A program made the position numbers and the translations under genes. Positions 1-11,095 of a stretch of DNA of 64,000 bases are shown here, piece after piece (the first letter of the stretch is position 1; each line of letters opens with the position of its first letter). Below the pieces are notes generated by a model, which saw only the letters and a program-made list of their open reading frames with translations, searched no databases and was not told the origin of the DNA. Source of the DNA: Pachypanchax playfairii. Taxonomy: Eukaryota > Chordata > Actinopteri > Cyprinodontiformes > Aplocheilidae. Where the stretch lies: contig SSNP01000004.1 in assembly GCA_006937955.1 (NCBI GenBank), forward strand, positions 8,298,747 to 8,362,746. The letters are read 5' to 3'.

Positions 1-373
1 GATCTGGCCCTGGAGGCCATCCTACGATGGGTATCATTTGATCCTAAACGAGAGGAACATTTCCCAGAGCTTATTGAGCTGGTGAGGCCCGAGTCTCTCT
101 CTTTACCATTTATCTCTCAACTCTTGACCAGAATGAAAAGCTCTGACCCCAGAGCCAGGCTCATCAGCAAGCTCAATGAATATTTCCCACCATCTTGGTT
201 AGTGGGAAGGTCAATGAAGAGGACCAAGGCCAGAGAGACCCTCTATGTCCTGGGTGGGCCTCATGATCAAGAAGAACAGGCGCTGTATCAGTTTCACCCT
301 CACAGTGGTCGATGGCAATGCTGTGCACCTCTACAGAGGAAGAACCTCACTCAGTACTCCGTCGCTGCAGTGG
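1..373 (+). CDS. kelch-like gene, internal exon (5' end outside window)
   Basis: Open in frame 1 from the first base (reads DLALEAILRWVSFDPKRE). It encodes the end of the BACK region and the first kelch blade. It ends in phase 1 before the donor GTAAAT at 374. The left boundary is unknown because the exon reaches the window edge. Confidence 0.85.
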
Positions 374-1312
374 GTAAATGATAATGATCAATCGTTGTTA
401 AAGTCATGATGATTTATAGCCTGTAAATCAATATTTTTCATCTTTCTGTGTTTAATTCCTTCAAAAAATAACAATAAATATTGACTCTTTTCTTACTGTT
501 TAGGAGACAGTGTGGTTGTGACAGGTGGCTACTTCAGGGACGTGTTGTGGTTCAGTGTGGATTGGGTCAGGATCTATGAATGTGGGAACCAGCGGTGGTT
601 GGATGGACCGGCCCTACAGAAATCCAGACACAGTCACTGCTCCATCGGGCTGGAGTCGACGCTGTATGTTCTGGGCGGCAGCATGGATGAAGGCCTTGTG
701 GCTGATGTGGAGAAGCTGGTTCTAGGATCAGAGGAGGGTTGGGAGAGCTTGAGCCCCCTGATCAGGGCAGTGGAGAGAGCAGCTACTGCTGCTGTGGGAA
801 GGTGTATCTATGTAGCATGTGGCCTGGATGAAAATGGAGATGTTTATGCTGGAGTTCAGAGGTATGTGGTGGAGAAGAATCACTGGGATGTCGTCTCTTA
901 TTCTCCATTTCCACGGTGAGTCACTCTGTATTTTCCAGTCAATTTTGACAAAAAATATTAAACAGAACATTTAGCTAGATTTTTAAAACTCTTTTTAAGG
1001 TATGACATGGTAGCCACTGAGCTCAACGGCGCCCTCTACCTGTTTGGTGGCCAAGCCCTGCGTTTTGACATAGAGACTGATGAATGGACACTGATAGAAG
1101 AGGAAAGTCTGGAGAGGAAGTTCTTCTGTGGATGCACCACAGTCAGCGGCCAGATCTACCTGGTCAGTGAGAGGAAGAGTAACAAAGCTTTCCCTAACAT
1201 GTGTCTGCTGGACCCGTACATCGACACATGCATCGAGGTGGATGATGCCATGCCCTGCCCTGTTCCCCTCAGAGGATGTGTCACAATGAGAATCTCACAT
1301 AACGTCACATGA
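1..1312 (+). CDS. Kelch-like (BTB-BACK-kelch family) protein, 3' part, three exons
   Basis: Three exons (1-373, 504-915, 1000-1312) join in one frame and give 365 residues ending at TGA 1310-1312. The first ~75 residues look like the end of a BACK domain. After them come kelch-type blades, seen as YVLGG, VVTGG, YVLGG, a diverged YVACG and YLFGG strands spaced about 45-50 residues apart, each followed by a Trp-containing strand. The BTB domain expected upstream is outside the window, so the gene is 5'-truncated only by the window edge; family members are usually about 580-600 residues. Proteins of this architecture commonly act as substrate adaptors for cullin-3 ubiquitin ligases. The last blade is atypical: Cys-rich, with a LDPYIDTC segment. 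I cannot name the paralogue. It converges with the ceramide synthase gene on the other strand. Confidence 0.88.
504..915 (+). CDS. kelch-like gene, penultimate exon
   Basis: Acceptor TTACTGTTTAG ends at 503 and donor GTGAGT begins at 916. The exon enters in phase 1 and leaves in phase 2. It carries about three kelch blades, with GGY and YVLGG glycine pairs and a VACG strand. Confidence 0.88.
1000..1312 (+). CDS. kelch-like gene, terminal coding exon
   Basis: Acceptor CTTTTTAAG ends at 999. Translation continues RYDMVATELNGALYLFGG and stops at TGA 1310-1312. The exon encodes the final blade(s) and a Cys-containing C-terminus. Confidence 0.87.
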
Positions 1313-1315
1313 CTA

Positions 1316-1321
1316 AATAAA
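1316..1321 (+). terminator. polyadenylation signal AATAAA of the kelch-like gene
   Basis: A canonical AATAAA starts three bases after the stop codon, which implies a very short 3' UTR. A second AATAAA at 1561-1566 is an alternative for a longer transcript. Which is used cannot be told from sequence. Confidence 0.5.
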
Positions 1322-2745
1322 ATGCAAAGATGCCTTCTAACATTTCTATTAATGTACTCAAACTGAGTGACGATGAAACTGAATGAAATGATGAGGCGCT
1401 TTCGTTTAATATGGATTCCACAGACTTATTAAATATAAGTAATTTATTCAAACTTTTCAACATTCACACGATAAACAAAACATCTATGTGGAATTCTTTT
1501 AAAACAGTCAAGTGTTATTGTTCTAAAACCGAAATATTTCTTCTATTCTTGTCATATATGAATAAAAAGAAATATATTTTAGTGGATCAGCCCTTTTAAT
1601 AATATGCTTTATACTCATGCTGTATCTACTTAGGTCACATATAGTAGAAAATCAGCAGACATGGAATGTGTACACACTGACAGCAGCCACTCATTATAAA
1701 GCAAACTAAAGAATGTCATGTTAGTGGATAACTGAACAATATCTGTGTTTGTCTGCAGCAGCATATTCTCCCTCCTGTATACAGTATTATCAAACTTTGT
1801 AGACATTTTCGGGTCTTTCCCAGGTGACCTTGACACTTGGCGTAAGTCCCTGTGACATTTTTCTTGTGTTTTTTTTAAATAAAGGAAACCATATAAGCAT
1901 TTAAACTCCTTTCTGAGACAAAAACACAGCAGCCTAAGGCACAAAACAAAACTCCTGGTGCAAACTTTCACAATAAAAGTCCTTTAGAAACCATGCTGTC
2001 ACACAGTCATAAAGCAGGTAGGAAAAAGAGACAAATATTTCGTTAAAGTCCACATTTCAGTAGTGCAGATGTGCTCTGTGAGCAGCAGCTGTAAGTATTT
2101 ATCTTTTGCACACTAGGGGGCGCTATGTCTATTTTAGAACACAACTTCAGACATGAAGAACATATTAACATTATAGTCCCAGTAAAATTTCTGCTGGAGT
2201 ATTTTAATATGAGCCAAACTATATAAATGAAATTAACTGTTATGTAACAGCTTTATAAAATATTCTATAACAATTTTCAAAATCAATTACCACAGTCAAC
2301 GTTTTAAATAACCTATATACACAAAGCTATCAAACTGAATTACAAATAAAGTATATGTTTTTTAAAATATATCACATCACATATTACCGGACGGCTTGTT
2401 TTTTTTAATAAAAAGTCTTTCAAAAAAACAAACGACTGAAGATTAGTGAAGCTATTTCTTTCAATAGATATTTACAAACATTTTATAAGCAAATAAATGA
2501 ACTGAATCAACACAAAATCCACTCAAACCAGTTAGAAGGTCACCTGACTGCTTCCTTGTACTGAAGGTGTAATGGTATCTTGTCCTAGTCTTACTGGTTG
2601 TAAAGATCTATATATCTAAATATCACTGAACTCAATGGGATGCACATAGTTTTAGTTTTATACCAAGTGGTGGGAATGGGTTCGTATCCAGTGGTTGAAA
2701 GCAGATCCAGTGAGACTCGGTATCTGTGTGACGGGAGCTGGATTA
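1322..2745. other. convergent intergenic region / 3' UTRs
   Basis: AT-rich sequence between the stop codons of two convergent genes. It should hold the 3' UTR of the ceramide synthase (minus strand). Possible minus-strand polyadenylation hexamers are ATTAAA (plus-strand TTTAAT near 2203-2208 and 2404-2409) and AATAAA (plus-strand TTTATT 1443-1448). No coding potential was recognised. It contains one CTCF-like motif, listed separately. Confidence 0.5.
2107..2125 (+). promoter_or_regulatory. CTCF-like motif between convergent genes
   Basis: The stretch contains CACTAGGGGGCGCTA and by eye agrees with about 16 of 19 positions of the vertebrate CTCF consensus, including the GGGGGCGCTA core. Occupancy is unknown. 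Similar cores also occur inside some dispersed fish repeats. Confidence 0.45.
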
Positions 2746-2961
2746 TTATCTGGCTTTAGGCAGCCTGCTGTTTATATTCCTCTGGTTGGTCAGGTTGTTC
2801 AGGACACAGTTGTTAGCCAGCGATGTCAGTTTGGAGTTGATCGTGTCCTTCTTTTGATCCCAGTTGCACCCATCTCCTTGTTCCTCAGGCTCCTCCTCCT
2901 CTCCCTCCTCTTCGCTGTCATCCACCTCACTCTCTGCATCACTGCGCTCATCCTTCTCGAC
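2746..2961 (-). CDS. cers4: ceramide synthase terminal coding exon
   Basis: Acceptor CTCCAAAG precedes VEKDERSDAESEVDDSEE (residues 337 onward). Stop TAA is at 2748-2746. It encodes the cytosolic acidic tail with the DxRSDxE motif. The plus-strand reading across 2695-3021 is only an antisense shadow. Confidence 0.9.
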   Translation of the reverse strand, partial: VEKDERSDAESEVDDSEEEGEEEEPEEQGDGCNWDQKKDTINSKLTSLANNCVLNNLTNQRNINSRLPKAR

Positions 2962-5900
2962 CTTTGGAGAAAAGTTAAAGGTTGTGAAAGATTCTCTGCC
3001 TCCTCATCTTTTACTTGCTGAGTCAACCATGCTTACCCAGCCCAGGAAGACGAACTTATAAACCATTCGCAGAATGAGGTAGGCCCAGAAGATGTGCAGC
3101 GCCTGCAGCACTAACAGCAGAGCGTTGAAGAAATAATAACCAAAGAAAGGTTGGAAGAATTCAAGAGATGCCAGCATGGTCGTGTGGATGATTCTGGAAA
3201 AAAGATGGTGATGAAACATCATGAAAAAAAACACATACCAACATGGCTTAGCCAACATGTTCATTAATGATAATAAAAAATCGTCATGGGTTAAAAGCAG
3301 CAGATTCTAGGACTTTTCCATGACAGATATTTTGATTTGTAGTGAACAACAGCTGTGTTGCATTTATTAGACACTCTGCTTGTATAGTACAGATAACCAG
3401 CATGTGCAGCTGCCTTCCTCATTCATTCAAGCCAAAATGTCTCTCATGAAATCAGCCTGTTCAGCCTAAAACTGACATCCAGGCTCACCTCCCAGGGAAC
3501 ACCAGCAGCCTCGTAACCAGGAAGACGACAGCAAAGACGACAAACAGCGAATCGCACGTCCTCGTCCACACCGCATAGTGAAACATCTTAGCAGACTGGT
3601 CCAAAAAAAGACAACAAAAGTACATTGTTTTCAGGCTCAATTCACAGGGACAGGTACGATACACAGATACGGTAATAATAAACAACTCCAGTTCAATTTT
3701 GTTATTTGTAGAAAACCTGCAAATTTGCTCTTTAGAAGACTAACAAGTTAAAACAGAATACAAATGAATGTATTTTTAAAAAATCAACAAAAATCCAAAA
3801 GATCAAATACTTTTATTTTGAAGTATATTATCTGTTTTATGAGAAAAGAGCCAACTTCAGGTGTGTTATAATAAATACATCTTCTTGTAAATTGTACCTG
3901 ACAGTATGTAAATTATATACTGGTGACACACCTGGCACCAACTGGACACGAATCACATGATTTCTATTTAACCTCATGCAGGAATAAGTTGTACAGTGTT
4001 AGGTAAGATTCTTAAAGATTTAGTGAGATAAGCAACCAGTCACACAACATTATTTCAAGCCTTATAACAAAAAAGCCAAACCCTGAAGAACTTGCAATAC
4101 GTTGATGACGACTGTCCATGTTCATGTTACATCCAAAATCATACAATTTAACACCTTCAGCTTCAAAACAGCAGCATCTTAGGGGACATGGTTAGAATAA
4201 AAAAAAGAAGTTGGTTTCTCATGCGCACAAAACGAGTAAGTATCTAATGAGCATGAGAGATTATCTGGAAACAAGAAACCAACTTCTTTTATAAACATGT
4301 TCTTTAAGAAGCTCCATAAATATTTACAACTAATGTGGCTGATAAAAACTCATCAACACATTGTGAGAGATTCTAAATGGATGTAGGAAATGTTGCAGGA
4401 TTCTACTTTGATCTGTTAAACATGTTGCTAAATACTTTAAAAGGTTATTTACTTGAAAGAGGACTTGGAGTCATGAAACTGGAGTGGATTCATCACCTCC
4501 GACTTGTCTTCAGTTTCTCTTTAATTAACAGTCATTTTTACTATTTTGTATAAAGATATTAGACCTTAAAGATTAAACAACACCCACATCTCAATGCTAA
4601 TTTGATTCTTATCAGACGTCCTCCCGTAACGTCACAGTAAAATGATGCTTCATGTGTCACCTCAGCCATGACAGCTTATCAGTGACATGTAGGAAAATCA
4701 AAGAGAACAAAGAACTAATACTTTTGCTGAGAGACGAGTCAGTTAAGCTTTCTCTTTCTATAGAATGTCTAAGCCACACCCACAAATACTTTTAGAGGAT
4801 TTCATGGCACATCTTTGAAAAAGTAACTTCCTTGTGATTTTTGCAGCTTTATGCAAACATTAGTTAGTTCCCCCTTCCTTTGTTTTCTTTGATGAAAGTT
4901 TCCATCTTTCTGTTTGAAAAAAATATACATTCATAACAACAACTGCGGAGACACGAAGATGGACGGACTTTCTTTGAGTCCAACCAAGTGGCTGAACTTC
5001 GAACACGTATGTGATGTTTTACCTCGAGGAGGAAGTCAGAAGAATCGTGCACGAGCATCACCAAAGTGCCAACTCTCACATAGTTGGCGCAGTAGGAGAA
5101 ACCGATGAGGAATAAGGTGGCGATGTGATGAACCACCTGTTCCTTGAAATCCTGAACAAAAGACAGAGAGTTTAATCAGTGGAATCGCTGGATTCATGTC
5201 AGTTTTAATCCTGTTAGTGTTGAACATCATTCAGACTCACTTTTCGTTTGACATCCACAGAAACACACAGCAGCAGGGACAAATAGAAACTCATCTCCAA
5301 CATGTAATACCAGAAATGAGCGTCCGCTATGGGCTGCAGAATGAGAGGAAGACAGAGACAATGAGTAAACATTTACATCGAGTAAATAAATCAGGAGCAT
5401 ATTAAACATCAGGCTTATCTGAACAGGAAGTCACGCTGCAGAGAAACAGAGAAACTGCTCAAAAAAACAATTATAACTGCGTCTGAGCAGTTCATGAACT
5501 CCTGAGTTTAGTCTGAGATTTGGAAGGAATGGACCCCCCTCCCAAAAAAAAAGCTCCCTTTGTCCCAAATTAATTTATAAGAGAAAGTTCCTGCAGAGGA
5601 TATTTACCACAAGCAGTAACTCACATTCAACGCTGGGAAAAAACATGTTTGAGTTAAAGGAAGTTGTGATGTGCCATCTCCAAAAGAAAAAAACATGCAA
5701 AACATTCAACATTTTTCAGTGACACAATAGTCGGAAGTGGACCGAGCCGTTTAGTTCAGAAAGTTCAGCAGCAGCAGCCGCCCGGCTCGAAGCCACTGTA
5801 ATCAGCCGCGTGGCAGACACAGACTGCTGCAGCATTACTGTTTGTTTAGGTCGTGACCCTGTTAAACAGCGTGGTTTCCAGTAAGGTATAATGATGTGAA

Positions 5901-8900
5901 GATGCATTAAACTGTCATCAGTACAGATAATGAACCTCAAACTCGAGGTGTAACACAGAAGAAGCAGCATTCCAGAGAACAAACAGAAGGAATGCAGATT
6001 AACGTAGAGTCACACAAACGCTTATTCATGTGCATCGTCGACTTTTAACAGTTACTGTATTAGACATACAGTATATATTACTTAGTATAAGGCTACACTG
6101 AGTACAAGTGGCTTGTTGTGTCTCCGTGTTAGACTGCAGACTTCAGTGCAAGTTGGATCGTCACGTCATCATAATCAAGTACCTGAAGTTCCACATGATT
6201 TGACATCATCATGTTTAATAATCCTGGACAGATTATCACTCAGTGTATTTATTAACAGAAGCTTATAGACTCACAAATACGTTTTCTTACTTTTACTCAG
6301 AAGTGCTGACTGCTCAGCCTGATTCACTTTACTCCTATAATTAATTCATAAACTCCATTTTCACCATCAGAGAACAAAGAACAGTTTCTTAACTGTGTAA
6401 CCAGTAGATTACATAAAAACCTCCTGTGGAGGTGTATAACTCAGATTTTAGGCTGATGAAGACAATAAAAAAAAAAACTTCTGTTTTTACTCAGATGCAG
6501 GTTACTTCCTGCTCACCTGTTTGGGATAACCCCTCCAGCACTCTTTATGATCCCAGAACCACGGAGTCTGAAAAATCAAAGAAACATTCATCTGACTGAA
6601 TAAGACCTGATCTGGGTTTAACATATTCATTATAAACAAACAGAAGCCAGTTTATAACACATCTGTGAAAACATCTGGGTGATAGAAACCTCACACTTAA
6701 CAACAGATCTGCCCATAAAAATAGTATAAATATATAAAAGTGCAAATCAGAGACAGTAAATAACAAAAGCAAAAGACACACTTACATTAATTAGTGAAGC
6801 GAGTCCTGCCGTAAATGATATAAGGTAGAACACAAACCTCCAGCTACACAGACACAAACAACCACCAGCGTGTATTAGCTGTACAAATCAAACAATCAAC
6901 TAAAAAAAAAAAAACTGTTAAAAATAATCAATACAATTGGTAAAATAACCTTAAGAAGGATAACAAGTCACTAGTCTGCACAAAGCCGACTGGCACTCAC
7001 GATGCTTCGCAGAACTTTTTGGTGTTACTGGGTCGGTCCTGGTTCCTTCTGTGTCTGAACCAGGTTTGGATCTTTCTTTGTGAGAGTCCGCACTGCTTCT
7101 CCAAACTCACCACTTGACTCTGAACACACAAACATATAAACAACATGTATAAAATGATTTACACTCAGTTGTTGTTACTGCTGTCAACATGGAGCACTGC
7201 AGCAGGTGTTTCTGCACCCTGATCCTTCACACAGTGATTTATTCAGTACTTTCCCCCAATAACAACCTCCTGCTTCTTCTCTGTGTGTTTGTGGACTGTA
7301 GTTTGCATGACCGGGCAAAGACAAACAAAAGGTTTGAATAAAAAGTCACGACACAAAGACATGCAGGGACATTCTGTGCACATGTGTGCCCACACATAAA
7401 AACACGACCATAAATAGCACTCGCTGAACGGTAAAAACATCGTCTGTCAAATCTCATCAAGTCCTGATCGATGCAAATCTGCGCTTGTCTGCACAGGAAC
7501 ACCAGCATGACACTGCCAAATAAAACCCGGAGACATGTGGAGAACGTGAAATCTGTCTGTTTGCGACGCCTAGAGAACTTTACACCCAGTCCATCGTTAA
7601 TCTGAATCTTGTAATACAAACTGAAAACAACTGATTAGTTTGTTCTGATCAGTCAAGCTAAACTAAGACAAACCGAAACCAAACGAACGCTGACGTTATT
7701 TAACTGCTGAAGCCTGAGGGTATTTTTTTTGTTCATTACTTAAAGCTGAAGAACATTCTCATGTTCAGAGATGTGAGGTCAAACTGAAGAACCCTGGATT
7801 TATTAAAAAAAAGTGAATTCTTATATATCATCTGGGAAAAATGAGATTTAACAAAAAAATCAACAAAATTAAGTTTTATTTGACTAACCTGAAAAATAAA
7901 TTAAGAAATTAAGAGTGTAAAATTAAGTTGAGTGAATAAAGAATGAGTAGAATGATTTGCAACAGGAATGAAAACTTTTTTGGGGATTTACGACAATGCT
8001 AATATTTTGAAAAATAAAATTCATTATATACAATGTGGAACAAACAAAAGGGAAGCACTGTAGACAAACAACACCTGTAAAAATCTTCTATGACTCGCTG
8101 ACACACCCCCGACCCACATGATTCACACTGACACATAGAATATAATAACTTTCCCTGCTTGACTTCCACTTTTAAGCTGCGCTTTTTTGGAGCTTTTTCA
8201 AAAGACAGAACAAAAAATAAATAAATAAAAAATTGCAGCAAGTGATGCAAAAATAATGCAACGCTGTAATTACACCTTGAATAAACTGTTAAAAGCGCAC
8301 GCCATCAATTTATTTTTCGCAGTCATGTTTGCATGTGCACACACATACACACTCCCACGGTCTTGCAAAAGAGGATGATACACAACTCTTTTGTTGTTAT
8401 TTCCTGATCATTAAAAACTGGTTTTACGAGTGAGAGCTTTTTGGCGAGACGTTCCATCGACATTAGCACCTACGCAGCAGCTCGCCTCTGCATTCGTTAG
8501 AAACAAAAACATTCACTCACTTTTATTTTCTGCAAGAGTCACAAAAAAAATCTGCTTTGAGAACTCTGTTGAACTTTCTATTTAATTTAAACTCTAAGAA
8601 TTTTCAGCATTGATTTTAGTATATTCAGATTATTAGAATCGTTTTGGAATTTAATTTTCCTTTCATTGGATTGACCCCTTTGATATCCTCTGCACTGCAT
8701 CTGGATGCATGTTCTGATGTGTGAAAGATCTCAATCTCTGTCATAGAGAAACAGAAGCACATCAGATTAAAACACACTGACAGTAATCCTACATTCTTAA
8801 TCCTAGAAACAGCAGAACTTTATCAGTCTTCCTTTATGAATCCTGTCTAGCAGTCTTGGTTTTTGGACAGTCTGAAGGCTAAATCAGGAGGAGGAATACG

Positions 8901-11095
8901 AACTTGTGAGGGTTGCCGACTGTTGTGTTTGTAGAAGGCCTCCAACTTTGGGACAGATGGGACTCGAATCCGAAGTCGATCTTTGACACCCAGACATTTG
9001 CTTAAAGGAATAGCAACGAGTCTGTGAGGGCAAAAAACAAAAGAGAAGAAAAATGGATTAAGTACATTCTTAAGTAGAATAAACAGTAAAGTTGTTGCAG
9101 CATCAATGAAAGACTGGTGGATAAGCAGCTGCCCAGTGGGATTCTAACTCCGTCCAGTAAAAGACATGGAAACAGGATAGCTTATTATGCAGCTCCTGAC
9201 AGCTTGCAGAGCTGCAGCTCTGGGTGTATTGTGACATTTGACCCCGACAGCCTTTGTCATTAGCTGATATGGTATTAAAAGACACCTGATCTGAGTGGGT
9301 GTGTCAGAAAGGAGTCAGAAAGAGCAACAGAAAAGATCAAATATAACTGTCATATTGATACATTTTGATCAATGACTGTATGTGCACAGATCTACAGTAT
9401 AATCATGTGAAACTCCATCTCAGATTATCATCTGGAAGCTGGAACAGAGAGAAACATCAGAGTTAATGAGAAGGTCAGGGACACACAGAGGCTCTGGTTA
9501 CAGAAACCCATAACATGCACACACGCAGCATCAACACAAGAAGCAGCTGTGGTCAGACATGATCAGGTGAAGACACACCTCGTCCATCTTCCAGAAGACA
9601 GACTCCTGTTTTGTAACAATGGTGATGAGACACACAGCAAACACACACACAGGTGCATGCTGGTATTCAGCCTATGTTATGCTTCTCTTGTCCATGCAAA
9701 GCTAACAAAGCTAATGCTACAACTTTTCTATTAAATAACTCACCAAAACTCAAATTACATCAAGCAACAATATGCACTTTTTAAGAAAAGGTAAAGGATG
9801 TCAACACATATCAGCTGATATTCCTCACATCACACTCACACCTGATGTAAGCAGATCCATGCTAAAGTGAAACTCATGGCTGCAAAATTAACAACAATTT
9901 TCCTCTTCATTTACCCTCCTCATCATACAGACAGTGTAAACAGTTTGGGTGGAAACACCTAATGATGCAGCTTTAACACAGTTTGGACCGTAACATGAAA
10001 AATTAAGTTTTCAATTGAGAATCAGGTGCTAGATGAAAATGATATCAACATGACCTGCATGAGTGGGCGTGTACCAGAGCAGAGACAATAAACAGGCTAA
10101 TTGGAAAAATCCAATTCTGTTGTTCAAAATGTTGTAAAACTGATCCGCAGTTAATTACCCCAATAATAAGAGCACGTTGTATAAACAAAAGATCCAAAAT
10201 AAATAAAGAATTTTGAAATGCTTTTAACCTGAAAGGAACTTTTATATAAAAACTCTGAGTGCTTGTGAAGAGGAGCTCATTCAATATTTAACACACAGTT
10301 TTCCGACTCTGTGTTCCCCGTGTTTTAGTCTCAGACTGAAAAAGGAGTAAATTCTCTTTTGTCGTCACTGGAAGTGGTTCGAGCTTTTCCCAAGAAATCC
10401 CATGATGCATCAGCAGCCCTGAATAACAAGCACCAGTGGGAATTTACATTAAAAATAGAGGAAAAATCAGCCATTAAATATATCTTTATTCAAGTTCAAC
10501 TAGGATTTTTCGTTATTGTCAGATGAAAACAACTTAATGGAGAAAAAAAAAGAAATTAGTGTTGAATATAAGGGATCAGCCTCGAGGTAAAACCCTGACA
10601 TTCTTCACCCAAACTGATGTTCTCTGTAAATAATCCCAAACACCTTGTAGCAAAAAGCTTAATTTGTTTTAGTCTTAAACTGCTGGAAAAAGACAGATTA
10701 GATTATATATTTTTTAATTAGACTGGACTCATGCAGGTCTGATCTACACCATCAGTATGATGGGAGGAGCAGGAGACGTACTTTCACCCCCGAGTGATAC
10801 CAGCAGCAGCACACCCAACCACAGCAAATCAAAACAATTTACTGCAGACAGCTGATCAAATAGGATTACAGTTAAACAGGAAGTAGTTACAGCACAGTGT
10901 TCAGCCTGGAAGCTCTCACCTGTCAAATATATATCTGAGGATTATAAAGGTGAAGGCCAGCGGTAAGGTGTAGATGAGATCCCTGGGAAGAGGAAAACGA
11001 CCCTCGTCTTCCTTCATCTCGATGTCCTGCCAGCGGATCCCAGGAGGAAGCCAGTACTCCTCCTGCCACAGCCACTCATTTACCAGACGCTCCAT
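2746..11095 (-). CDS. cers4: Ceramide synthase (CERS4/CERS2-type), complete coding sequence, ten coding exons
   Basis: Exons joined in frame give 407 residues. The enzyme N-acylates sphingoid bases with acyl-CoA in the ER membrane. Visible parts: membrane segment ~36-55; diverged Hox-like domain ~65-128 ending WFRHRRNQDRP; TLC/Lag1 domain ~131-332 with KRKDFKEQ, the adjacent histidines H213-H214, and HDSSDFLLE at 240-248, matching the catalytic Lag1 motif; several further membrane segments; acidic C-tail beginning with DERSDAE (340-346), the family DxRSDxE motif, followed by Ser/Glu-rich likely CK2 sites. The start ATG at 11095-11093 follows an acceptor by one base, so the 5' UTR is split. 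NEWLWQ at the N-terminus and TKKFCEASWRF resemble CERS4; KMFHYA and IFWAYLILRM resemble CERS2, so the subtype is not certain. The N-terminal NxT sequon of many paralogues is absent. It is divergent from fibrillin and convergent with the kelch gene. Confidence 0.9.
3037..3193 (-). CDS. cers4: ceramide synthase exon, last membrane segments
   Basis: Acceptor TTTTTTCCAG and donor GTAAGC. Residues 284-336 include PFFGYYFFNALLLVLQALHI and FWAYLILRM. This part holds the short luminal loop and final helix that in studied paralogues influence acyl-CoA chain-length choice. Confidence 0.92.
3489..3595 (-). CDS. cers4: ceramide synthase exon (SAKMFHYA...)
   Basis: Acceptor TTTGGACCAG and donor GTGAGC. 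Encodes SAKMFHYAVWTRTCDSLFVV and the following VTRLLVFPG membrane segment (residues 249-284). Confidence 0.92.
3596..5022 (-). other. ceramide synthase intron with an inverted repeat
   Basis: AT-rich intron with no coding signal. It contains a 17-base perfect inverted repeat (4203-4219 and 4274-4290), described separately. Confidence 0.6.
4203..4290. repeat. 17-base perfect inverted repeat
   Basis: AAAAGAAGTTGGTTTCT at 4203-4219 is the exact reverse complement of 4274-4290. A second, inner inverted pair (TCTCATGC 4217-4224 with GCATGAGA 4251-4258) overlaps the outer left arm. Total span is 88 bases inside an intron. Confidence 0.75.
5023..5151 (-). CDS. cers4: ceramide synthase catalytic exon (Lag1 motif)
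   Basis: Acceptor TTTTGTTCAG and donor GTAAAA. Encodes residues 206-248, beginning DFKEQVVHH and ending HDSSDFLLE. These hold the paired histidines and the acidic residues typical of active ceramide synthases. Confidence 0.94.
5241..5333 (-). CDS. cers4: ceramide synthase exon (WYYMLEMSFY)
   Basis: Acceptor CATTCTGCAG and donor GTGAGT. Residues 175-205 contain FWYYMLEMSFY and end in VDVKRK, immediately before the catalytic exon. Confidence 0.93.
5334..6516 (-). other. ceramide synthase intron
   Basis: No recognised gene, repeat or RNA. AT-rich with short homopolymer runs. Confidence 0.5.
6517..6567 (-). CDS. cers4: ceramide synthase short exon (TPWFWDHKECWRGYPKQ)
   Basis: A 51-base exon coding for 17 residues, in phase at both ends. 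Acceptor GATTTTTCAG, donor GTGAGC. It corresponds to the luminal loop W..GYP found in this family. Confidence 0.9.
6786..6843 (-). CDS. cers4: ceramide synthase short exon (WRFVFYLISF)
   Basis: A 58-base exon with acceptor TCTGTGTAG and donor GTAAGT. It completes S138 and encodes WRFVFYLISFTAGLASLIN, the first helix of the TLC domain. Confidence 0.9.
7001..7119 (-). CDS. cers4: ceramide synthase Hox-like domain exon
   Basis: Acceptor TTGTGTTCAG and donor GTGAGT. Encodes residues 99-137, including KIQTWFRHRRNQDRP and KKFCEA. The WFRxRRNQ helix of the diverged homeodomain is intact; in the family this region sits beside the membrane rather than acting as a classical DNA-binding homeodomain. 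Confidence 0.92.
7120..8903 (-). other. ceramide synthase intron
   Basis: No supported exon. Open minus-strand readings around 7239-7619 lack splice context and family resemblance. The right half (7700-8700) is very AT-rich. Confidence 0.5.
8904..9021 (-). CDS. cers4: ceramide synthase second coding exon
   Basis: Acceptor TGCCCTCACAG. Residues 59-98 read LVAIPLSKCLGVKDR and then a basic stretch and EAFYKHNSRQPSQ. The donor GTTCGT is unusual (lacks the A at +3), but the frame and family exon border fit. Confidence 0.85.
9022..10919 (-). other. ceramide synthase intron
   Basis: No recognised coding sequence or repeat family. Confidence 0.5.
10920..11095 (-). CDS. cers4: ceramide synthase first coding exon
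   Basis: ATG at 11095-11093 lies one base after acceptor TTGTTTCAG (11099-11097). Reads MERLVNEWLWQEEYWLPPG and continues into the first membrane helix. Donor GTGAGA. No in-frame ATG upstream within the exon is possible, so the start is well determined. Confidence 0.92.

Noticed and set aside
2695..3021. 108-codon plus-strand reading with leucine-rich, membrane-like segment
   Set aside because: Antisense shadow of the acidic ceramide synthase tail; Glu codons read backwards give Leu/Ser.
4203..4290. microRNA precursor
   Set aside because: The arms are separated by 54 bases with an asymmetric inner stem, not a compact pri-miRNA shape, and no known seed was recognised.
7239..7619. 126-codon minus-strand reading as an extra ceramide synthase exon
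   Set aside because: The Hox-like exon joins the flanking exons in frame without it, and it shows no family residues.
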